A DNA stretch of 64,000 nucleotides. Origin: Eudorina sp. 2006-703-Eu-15 (taxonomy: Eukaryota; Chlorophyta; Chlorophyceae; Chlamydomonadales; Volvocaceae). The DNA lies in the NCBI GenBank assembly GCA_003117195.1, contig BDSI01000231.1, forward strand, positions 41,596-105,595. The letters run 5' to 3'. Made by a program: the position numbers and the translations under genes. This document shows, piece by piece, positions 45,501 through 55,500 of this stretch (positions are counted from its first letter, which is position 1; each line of letters opens with the position of its first letter). The notes beneath the pieces are model-generated. The model made no database searches. It saw only the letters and a program-made list of their open reading frames with translations, and was not told where the DNA came from.

Positions 45501-48500
45501 TGCACTCGCCCCACCTTGTTGCGGTCGTCGATTACGTTTTCGCTGACACCCTCGTTTCCCCACTTTACTTGGCTGCTTTGCAGGACTGCAGAGACCAAGC
45601 ACCCAGTCAAGGACTTGGGGTCTGAGTACGGCGCCGCCAAGCGTCGTGGCAACGTGTCGCGGCCGGGCGGTGCTTACCAGCGGTTGGGGCCCCGTGCGCC
45701 CCTACCGCACCTGTCTATGCGCCTTAGGCCAACTAGCTTAACCGCAAGGCCCCCTTATGCGGTCCTGCACTTGCCCCACCTTGTTGCGGTCGTTGATCAC
45801 GTTTTCGCTGACACCCTCGTTTCCCCACTTTACTTGGCTGCTGTGCAGGACTGCGGAGACCAAGCACCCAGTCAAGGACTTGGGGTCTGAGTACGGCGCC
45901 GCCAAGCGTCGCGGCAACGTGTCGCGGCCGGGCGGTGCTTACCAGCGGTTGGGGCCCCGTGCGCCCCTACCGCACCTGTCTATGCGCCTTGGACCAACTA
46001 GCTTAACCGCAAGGCCCCCTTACGCGGTCCTGCACTCGCCCCACCTTGTTGCGGTCGTCGATTACGTTTTCGCTGACACCCTCGTTTCCCCACTTTACTT
46101 GGCTGCTTTGCAGGACTGCAGAGACCAAGCACCCAGTCAAGGACTTGGGGTCTGAGTACGGCGCCGCCAAGCGTCGTGGCAACGTGTCGCGGCCGGGCGG
46201 TGCTTACCAGCGGTTGGGGCCCCGTGCGCCCCTACCGCACCTGTCTATGCGCCTTAGGCCAACTAGCTTAACCGCAAGGCCCCCTTATGCGGTCCTGCAC
46301 TTGCCCCACCTTGTTGCGGTCGTTGATCACGTTTTCGCTGACACCCTCGTTTCCCCACTTTACTTGGCTGCTGTGCAGGACTGCGGAGACCAAGCACCCA
46401 GTCAAGGACTTGGGGTCTGAGTACGGCGCCGCCAAGCGTCGCGGCAACGTGTCGCGGCCGGGCGGTGCTTACCAGCGGTTGGGGCCCCGTGCGCCCCTAC
46501 CGCACCTGTCTATGCGCCTTAGGCCAACTAGCTTAACCGCAAGGCCCCCTTCTCCGGTCCTGCACTTGCCCCACCTTGTTGCGGTCGTTGATCACGTTTT
46601 CGCTGACACCCTCGTTTCCCCACTTTACTTGGCTGCTGTGCAGGACTGCGGAGACCAAGCACCCAGTCAAGGACTTGGGGTCTGAGTACGGCGCCGCCAA
46701 GCGTCGCGGCAACGTGTCGCGGCCGGGCGGTGCTTACCAGCGGTTGGGGCCCCGTGCGCCCCTACCGCACCTGTCTCTGCGCCGTAGGCCAACTAGCTTA
46801 ACCGCAAGGCCCCCTTATGCGGTCCTGCACTTGCCCCACCTTGTTGCGGTCGTCGATTACGTTTTCGCTGACACCCTCGTTTCCCCACTTTACTTGGCTG
46901 CTGTGCAGGACTGCGGAGACCAAGCACCCAGTCAAGGACTTGGGGTCTGAGTACGGCGCCGCCAAGCGTCGTGGCAACGTGTCGCGGCCGGGCGGTGCTT
47001 ACCAGCGGTTGGGGCCCCGTGCGCCCCTACCGCACCTGTCTATGCGCCTTAGGCCAACTAGCTTAACCGCAAGGCCCCCTTACGCGGTCCTGCACTCGCC
47101 CCACCTTGTTGCGGTCGTCGATCACGTTTTCGCTGACACCCTCGTTTCCCCACTTTACTTGGCTGCTGTGCAGGACTGCGGAGACCAAGCACCCAGTCAA
47201 GGACTTGGGGTCTGAGTACGGCGCCGCCAAGCGTCGCGGCAACGTGTCGCGGCCGGGCGGTGCTTACCAGCGGTTGGGGCCCCGTGCGCCCCTACCGCAC
47301 CAGTCTCTGCGCCGTAGGCCAACTAGCTTAACCGCAAGGCCCCCTTATGCGGTCCTGCACTTGCCCCACCTTGTTGCGGTCGTTGATCACGTTTTCGCTG
47401 ACACCCTCGTTTCCCCACTTTACTTGGCTGCTGTGCAGGACTGCGGAGACCAAGCACCCAGTCAAGGACTTGGGGTCTGAGTACGGCGCCGCCAAGCGTC
47501 GCGGCAACGTGTCGCGGCCGGGCGGTGCTTACCAGCGGTTGGGGCCCCGTGCGCCCCTACCGCACCTGTCTCTGCGCCGTAGGCCAACTAGCTTAACCGC
47601 AAGGCCCCCTTATGCGGTCCTGCACTCGCCCCACCTTGTTGCGGTCGTTGATTACGTTTTCGCTGACACCCTCGTTTCCCCACTTTACTTGGCTGCTGTG
47701 CAGGACTGCGGAGACCAAGCACCCAGTCAAGGACTTGGGGTCTGAGTACGGCGCCGCCAAGCGTCGCGGCAACGTGTCGCGGCCGGGCGGTGCTTACCAG
47801 CGGTTGGGGCCCCGTGCGCCCCTACCGCACCTGTCTATGCGCCTTGGACCAACTAGCTTAACCGCAAGGCCCCCTTACGCGGTCCTGCACTTGCCCCACC
47901 TTGTTGCGGTCGTTGATCACGTTTTCGCTGACACCCTCGTTTCCCCACTTTACTTGGCTGCTGTGCAGGACTGCGGAGACCAAGCACCCAGTCAAGGACT
48001 TGGGGTCTGAGTACGGCGCCGCCAAGCGTCGTGGCAACGTGTCGCGGCCGGGCGGTGCTTACCAGCGGTAGGGCCCCGTGCGCCCCTACCGCACCTGTCT
48101 ATGCGCCTTGGACCAACTAGCTTAACCGCAAGGCCCCCTTATGCGGTCCTGCACTTGCCCCACCTTGTTGCGGTCGTTGATCACGTTTTCGCTGACACCC
48201 TCGTTTCCCCACTTTACTTGGCTGCTGTGCAGGACTGCGGAGACCAAGCACCCAGTCAAGGACTTGGGGTCTGAGTACGGCGCCGCCAAGCGTCGCGGCA
48301 ACGTGTCGCGGCCGGGCGGTGCTTACCAGCGGTTGGGGCCCCGTGCGCCCCTACCGCACCTGTCTATGCGCCTTAGGCCAACTAGCTTAACCGCAAGGCC
48401 CCCTTCTCCGGTCCTGCACTTGCCCCACCTTGTTGCGGTCGTTGATCACGTTTTCGCTGACACCCTCGTTTCCCCACTTTACTTGGCTGCTGTGCAGGAC

Positions 48501-51500
48501 TGCGGAGACCAAGCACCCAGTCAAGGACTTGGGGTCTGAGTACGGCGCCGCCAAGCGTCGCGGCAACGTGTCGCGGCCGGGCGGTGCTTACCAGCGGTTG
48601 GGGCCCCGTGCGCCCCTACCGCACCTGTCTCTGCGCCGTAGGCCAACTAGCTTAACCGCAAGGCCCCCTTATGCGGTCCTGCACTTGCCCCACCTTGTTG
48701 CGGTCGTTGATCACGTTTTCGCTGACACCCTCGTTTCCCCACTTTACTTGGCTGCTGTGCAGGACTGCGGAGACCAAGCACCCAGTCAAGGACTTGGGGT
48801 CTGAGTACGGCGCCGCCAAGCGTCGCGGCAACGTGTCGCGGCCGGGCGGTGCTTACCAGCGGTTGGGGCCCCGTGCGCCCCTACCGCACCTGTCTATGCG
48901 CCTTGGACCAACTAGCTTAACCGCAAGGCCCCCTTACGCGGTCCTGCACTCGCCCCACCTTGTTGCGGTCGTCGATTACGTTTTCGCTGACACCCTCGTT
49001 TCCCCACTTTACTTTGCTGCTTTGCAGGACTGCAGAGACCAAGCACCCAGTCAAGGACTTGGGGTCTGAGTACGGCGCCGCCAAGCGTCGCGGCAACGTG
49101 TCGCGGCCGGGCGGTGCTTACCAGCGGTTGGGGCCCCGTGCGCCCCTACCGCACCAGTCTCTGCGCCTTAGGCCAACTAGCTTAACCGCAAGGCCCCCTT
49201 ATGCGGTCCTGCACTTGCCCCACCTTGTTGCGGTCGTTGATCACGTTTTCGCTGACACCCTCGTTTCCCCACTTTACTTGGCTGCTGTGCAGGACTGCGG
49301 AGACCAAGCACCCAGTCAAGGACTTGGGGTCTGAGTACGGCGCCGCCAAGCGTCGCGGCAACGTGTCGCGGCCGGGCGGTGCTTACCAGCGGTTGGGGCC
49401 CCGTGCGCCCCTACCGCACCTGTCTATGCGCCTTGGACCAACTAGCTTAACCGCAAGGCCCCCTTCTCCGGTCCTTCACTTGCCCCACCTTGTTGCGGTC
49501 GTTGATCACGTTTTCGCTGACACCCTCGTTTCCCCACTTTACTTGGCTGCTGTGCAGGACTGCGGAGACCAAGCACCCAGTCAAGGACTTGGGGTCTGAG
49601 TACGGCGCCGCCAAGCGTCGCGGCAACGTGTCGCGGCCGGGCGGTGCTTACCAGCGGTTGGGGCCCCGTGCGCCCCTACCGCACCTGTCTATGCGCCTTA
49701 GGCCAACTAGCTTAACCGCAAGGCCCCCTTCTCCGGTCCTGCACTTGCCCCACCTTGTTGCGGTCGTTGATCACGTTTTCGCTGACACCCTCGTTTCCCC
49801 ACTTTACTTGGCTGCTGTGCAGGACTGCGGAGACCAAGCACCCAGTCAAGGACTTGGGGTCTGAGTACGGCGCCGCCAAGCGTCGCGGCAACGTGTCGCG
49901 GCCGGGCGGTGCTTACCAGCGGTTGGGGCCCCGTGCGCCCCTACCGCACCAGTCTCTGCGCCTTAGGCCAACTAGCTTAACCGCAAGGCCCCCTTATGCG
50001 GTCCTGCACTTGCCCCACCTTGTTGCGGTCGTTGATCACGTTTTCGCTGACACCCTCGTTTCCCCACTTTACTTGGCTGCTGTGCAGGACTGCGGAGACC
50101 AAGCACCCAGTCAAGGACTTGGGGTCTGAGTACGGCGCCGCCAAGCGTCGCGGCAACGTGTCGCGGCCGGGCGGTGCTTACCAGCGGTTGGGGCCCCGTG
50201 CGCCCCTACCGCACCTGTCTATGCGCCTTAGGCCAACTAGCTTAACCGCAAGGCCCCCTTACGCGGTCCTGCACTCGCCCCACCTTGTTGCGGTCGTTGA
50301 TCACGTTTTCGCTGACACCCTCGTTTCCCCACTTTACTTGGCTGCTGTGCAGGACTGCGGAGACCAAGCACCCAGTCAAGGACTTGGGGTCTGAGTACGG
50401 CGCCGCCAAGCGTCGCGGCAACGTGTCGCGGCCGGGCGGTGCTTACCAGCGGTTGGGGCCCCGTGCGCCCCTACCGCACCTGTCTATGCGCCTTAGGCCA
50501 ACTAGCTTAACCGCAAGGCCCCCTTCTCCGGTCCTGCACTTGCCCCACCTTGTTGCGGTCGTTGATCACGTTTTCGCTGACACCCTCGTTTCCCCACTTT
50601 ACTTGGCTGCTGTGCAGGACTGCGGAGACCAAGCACCCAGTCAAGGACTTGGGGTCTGAGTACGGCGCCGCCAAGCGTCGCGGCAACGTGTCGCGGCCGG
50701 GCGGTGCTTACCAGCGGTTGGGGCCCCGTGCGCCCCTACCGCACCTGTCTATGCGCCTTAGGCCAACTAGCTTAACCGCAAGGCCCCCTTCTCCGGTCCT
50801 GCACTTGCCCCACCTTGTTGCGGTCGTTGATCACGTTTTCGCTGACACCCTCGTTTCCCCACTTTACTTGGCTGCTGTGCAGGACTGCGGAGACCAAGCA
50901 CCCAGTCAAGGACTTGGGGTCTGAGTACGGCGCCGCCAAGCGTCGCGGCAACGTGTCGCGGCCGGGCGGTGCTTACCAGCGGTTGGGGCCCCGTGCGCCC
51001 CTACCGCACCAGTCTCTGCGCCGTAGGCCAACTAGCTTAACCGCAAGGCCCCCTTATGCGGTCCTGCACTTGCCCCACCTTGTTGCGGTCGTTGATCACG
51101 TTTTCGCTGACACCCTCGTTTCCCCACTTTACTTGGCTGCTGTGCAGGACTGCGGAGACCAAGCACCCAGTCAAGGACTTGGGGTCTGAGTACGGCGCCG
51201 CCAAGCGTCGCGGCAACGTGTCGCGGCCGGGCGGTGCTTACCAGCGGTTGGGGCCCCGTGCGCCCCTACCGCACCTGTCTATGCGCCTTAGGCCAACTAG
51301 CTTAACCGCAAGGCCCCCTTACGCGGTCCTGCACTCGCCCCACCTTGTTGCGGTCGTCGATCACGTTTTCGCTGACACCCTCGTTTCCCCACTTTACTTG
51401 GCTGCTGTGCAGGACTGCGGAGACCAAGCACCCAGTCAAGGACTTGGGGTCTGAGTACGGCGCCGCCAAGCGTCGCGGCAACGTGTCGCGGCCGGGCGGT

Positions 51501-51664
51501 GCTTACCAGCGGTTGGGGCCCCGTGCGCCCCTACCGCACCTGTCTATGCGCCTTAGGCCAACTAGCTTAACCGCAAGGCCCCCTTCTCCGGTCCTGCACT
51601 TGCCCCACCTTGTTGCGGTCGTTGATTACGTTTTCGCTGACAACCTCGTTTCCCCACTTTACTT
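33568..51664 (+). repeat. 265-bp tandem satellite array, about 68 copies (18.1 kb)
   Basis: The marker TTGTTGCGG recurs every 265 bp from 33597 to 51610, giving 68 periods with only a handful of 1-bp deletions (e.g. in C or G runs near 35690, 36150, 37010, 40135, 43500, 48070). Units differ at a few diagnostic sites: GATCAC/GATTAC, TACTTG/TACTTT, CGGAGACC/CAGAGACC, CTGTCTATG/CAGTCTCTG, TTATGCGG/TTACGCGG/TTCTCCGG. The first unit lacks about 25 bp near 33580 and the last stops after CTTTACTTG. Each unit carries open frames of 124-132 codons that overlap into the next unit, but 265 is not a multiple of 3, so the reading frame rotates. I regard it as satellite DNA, perhaps pericentromeric or subtelomeric. 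No similarity to a known gene was recognised. Confidence 0.97.
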
Positions 51665-52541
51665 GCGACTGGATGCCAGGACCGGCTGCTAAGCCGGTTC
51701 CGGTCCCGGATGTCCCCAACCATCATCCTGTCCCTACCCTCCCGCCGCTAGCGGCTTTATGACCCTGCCGCAACTTAACACCCTCAATTTCAGGGGCTAG
51801 CGGCTTTATGACCCTGGCGCAACACAACACCCAGAGTTTCATGGATAACGCGCAACCGTCAGGCACAAGTACGTTTATACAATACGCCACGGGCAGTTGT
51901 CGCGCCCTGCAGAATTCCTGAGGCGGGATCGAGAAGGGTCCCCTGCTGGCCGGCCGACCTCGAACACACACCTGTACTGCATACGTCCCTAGCAAAATCA
52001 CACAGCTGCTGCCCGCATCTCCAAGTCAACTGATAATTTTTTGGAGGACGCACAAACCTGCCCGTACTCTCTGCACTGCCAACATCGATACAACCGGTGC
52101 GCCTTTTCTCCTGCGCACTGCCGCGGCGTGCAGACCACACACGCTGGCCAAACGACGGCACTCATCCAGCCACAAGTCCATGTCGCGGACACCCGGGTCG
52201 TTGCTGTCCGGCCGCGACCAGGGTGTAGAGACAGCAGGCGTCGCAGCATCGCGGACATGCCAAACCGCCCGCCTGTGTCGCTAGTCCCGTCACGCCTGGA
52301 CCCCGCTGCCCCCAAAACCCACAAAAACCCAGGACCCTCCCCCCTCATACACACATCGCCCAAGAGCCTTGCAGCCCTCCACGCCTCCCCAAGGAGTGGT
52401 GGACGATTTCAGCTCTTCTCCTGCTGCTGTGACCCCCACTGCATTTGTGTAGGTGCCCCGCGCCTGAATCGGCGCCGCTCGCAGCGCAGCTGCGGCCGCT
52501 AGAGCACCTCCCAGTCGGGGGCCGCTAGCAGTCGGGGGCCG
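51665..52541. other. Spacer between satellite and second F-box gene
   Basis: Unique-looking DNA holding the 3' flank of the minus-strand F-box gene. A 7-bp-stem hairpin (ACCGGCTGCTAAGCCGGT) starts about 15 bp after the last satellite base. No gene is recognised. Confidence 0.5.
51747..51816 (+). repeat. 21-bp direct repeat, 49 bp apart
   Basis: GCTAGCGGCTTTATGACCCT plus G occurs at 51747-51767 and 51796-51816. The similarity continues for a few bases as CCGCAAC / GCGCAAC. Confidence 0.9.
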
Positions 52542-52562
52542 CTAGAGCACCTCCCAGTCGGG
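52495..52562 (+). repeat. Duplicated 3' end of the F-box gene
   Basis: A 25-bp segment holding the reverse complement of the last codons and stop of the minus-strand F-box gene (GCTAGAGCACCTCCCAGTCG) occurs at 52538-52562 and again at 52495-52520. A partial copy GCCGCTAGCAGTCGGGG lies between them. Confidence 0.9.
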
Positions 52563-55500
52563 ATCCAGGGCGGTGATGTCCCACACGCGGGGCTCCTCGA
52601 ACGACGTGTCGGGACCCGCGACGCCGCGGAAGTTGCTGCCGCCGTAGCTGCTGCTGTAGCGCCACCAGCGGCCCCCGGCGCCGTCCTCCATCCGTGACGG
52701 CACCTCCTGGAGCGCATCGCCGTGGCGCGCCATGCAGAAACTGCCGCCGCCGCCGCCGCATGGCGCCGGGGCGACGCAGTCCAGGAAGCGCAGGCTGCCC
52801 GACCACAACAGGGCGGACTGCGCGAGGAGGGGAGGGGCGGCGCAGCGCAGCGCATGGGGCGGGCGGTGAGGTTGCCAGTCGACTGCAACGGGACGTCAAG
52901 AGCACCGGCGCCACGCCACCAACGCGGAACTGCTAGGATCCCCATGATCACGGCCCAACCAAGGTTTTAAATCACGACAACACCCCCTGTTCCACCCCCA
53001 ACACGACCCTAAGACCCAACGGCGGCAACTAGGCCAATGCCTTACGCACCTTCCCCCTGCACCATCCCCAAACCCACCTGATGCTCTCGAAGCGCACTGG
53101 CGGTGATGGGAGCCCCGTGCAACCGCACATAGCGCAGTCGCCGCATCCCTCCTGGCGGGTGACCCGCGGATCCGGTGCCAGAACCGCTCGGCCCCGAGGA
53201 CGCGCCCGGCGGCGCCACCAGGCTGGCCAGGCGCTGCGCGGTGACGCCCGGCGCGGCCCCGAGCTCCAGCTGCTCCAGGTGGGGGACAGTCCTCGGCAGG
53301 CTAGACACGAGACCCCTGCGGCGGATTGGAGTGCGCGCGCAGCCAAGGCGCGGTGGCCATGAAATAACGTAGGCGCGTGCCGCACCGGGTCTGGCACGGC
53401 AGAAGCCCCGTGCTGTCTGGCCGCTGCATCCCATCTGACAGCATGTGTGTAGCAGTTTATTATCCCCGCCAGATACCACCCCCTGATAATGTAATGCTCC
53501 ATTAATGTCTCCCGGAATAACCATAACCGCGCAGACGGATATTGGGGTTACGCTACGCATGGCACGACGTGGTCAGCTAGCTGAACAGCGTCACGACCTC
53601 CTTGGCTCAGGCGCCCAACACCATCAGCGCCGAACACCACGGAGGAGCGGCGATCCATGCGCCCATACAAAGGCGCCCCTCCTGACACCCTGCCCCTTGC
53701 CTCCGCCCATCTGGCAGCCCTTCTTATGCTCCCTCCTCACCACGCGTCCTGGTCCTGGTCCTCCCAGACGCAGCCCAGCATCCTCAGGCTGCGGAGCTCG
53801 GGCATGCATGAGAGCCGCAGGCTGCGGAGGCCGTCGTCCGAGAAGTCGATGCAGCCGCCCAGGGACAGCGCCCGCAGGTGCGGCAGCTGCGCCAGGTAGG
53901 AAAACACCCGGCCGCGGGTCGCCAGCGACTCCAGCGTCAGAACCTGGACACGGACGTCAGGGCGTGACGGACCAGCGGACGTCAGGGCGTGACGGACCAG
54001 CGGAAACGAAAAGCTACAGAATGTGCGGGACTGTACTGGGTCTCGCCGACGGGTGAGTGTGAATGGTGTGGATGGTGTGGATGTGCGGCAGGACCTAGTG
54101 TGCGACTGGGCTGGAACGGACGCGGCTCGGGGAACCGCAATCGAATTTCGGGTATATGGGTGGTCCGACGCACCCGCAACGTCGACAGCTGCGTGATGAA
54201 GTTCAAGTGGGGCTCCGGCCGCAACTGCGGGGCCCCGGACCGCGTCGCCCGGGGAGGGCCGCCTGGCCCCGGTCCCGCGCCGCCGCCTCCTGCCCCCGGT
54301 ACCGCGCCGCCGAACGCAGGCCCTGCGCCGGCGTGTACAATGGCCGCGGCAACGTTCACAGGAGGGGGGACCGCTCCAGGCGCGGCCTGGCCATAGGCCT
54401 GAGCCAAGGCAGCGCCGTCAGCGGCGTCCATTGCCGCTACGATCTGCTGCAGCTGCGGGGGTGGCGGCGGCGGCAGTGGCGGCGGAGGTAATCCGCCGGG
54501 GCCGGGTAGCTGCAACTGCTGGGCCGGGGTGGGCGCCAGGATGTGTAGGGCGGTGAGCGCGGTGAGACCGGAAAGAGGCTCGTAGCAGCCCATTTTGCAG
54601 GTCGCCTGAAAGTCCTTCTCAGTCATGCCTGCGGGCCCGTGGGAAGGGGATGCACGAGCACATCGCGCCGCAGCCCACATACATGAAATTCGGCGGTTTG
54701 GTGGTAATACCGATGTTGGGTTTGATGGGGAGCTTCACGCAGCGCTGCACTGCCGCACTAGGCGATTGCAAGCGCAGCCGCGCCCCGTGATAGTTGAGAA
54801 GCACAGAAGTGGAGAGGTAGGGAGAGCGACCGAGCCGACCCCGGTTTGATGGCCCAGTGACCATGCATGTCCCGCACTTGTCGCGCTGCCCGGCAGCCCC
54901 GGCCACCTGCACCCTCCCGCGCGTAAACCCACCTTCAATGCGCAGCTGCTGCAGCGCCCGCAGGTTGGCGAAGCTCCGGAACCGGCTCTTCATGAAGGTG
55001 GGGCTTCCCTGGACCACCAGCGAGGTCAGCCGCGGAAAGGGCATCTGCACCAGCTCCTCAGAGCGCGAGACGGCGGACCGGGACCCGCCTGGGCCGGCGG
55101 ACCTCGATGGCCCCGCTGCGACCGCAGCCGCGGCCATGGACGGGTCTGGCTGGTGCGGCTCCTCCGCCGCGACGAAGGGCAGCAGCGACAGGTCACGACC
55201 GTCCGGGAGACCCAGCCCGTGGAGCGGCACGCCCTGTAGGACGAGCTGGACGAGCAACGGGCAGAGTACGGCGAGGTCCCGGACGAGCAGGTCACCGCCC
55301 AGCTGGAAGCGCGCGCGGGCCCTGCAGCGGTGCGCAGCAGGACGGCGCGATAGGTCGATCCAGTGCACCAGCGCACGGCACTTCGGAAGATGCTGTTATC
55401 TAGGTACGGGTCCGATCCGGCTCAGGGAGACGTTTCCAAGAGCCAAGAACAAAGGCCACCCTAGCGTTCACCTCGCCTGCGTGCTTTCGTGGAACATAGG

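Noticed and set aside
33568..51664. CRISPR-like or other repeat-spacer array
   Set aside because: The repeat is continuous with no unique spacers, the unit is 265 bp, and the genome is eukaryotic.
33862..51692. Dozens of overlapping open frames of 124-220 codons across the satellite
   Set aside because: They repeat every 265 bp, rotate frame from unit to unit, mostly start at TTG, and overlap their neighbours. They reflect the satellite, not a gene family.
51665..51715. tRNA-like hairpin at the satellite edge
   Set aside because: A single 7-bp stem with a 4-base loop; no cloverleaf, T-arm or anticodon arm could be formed.
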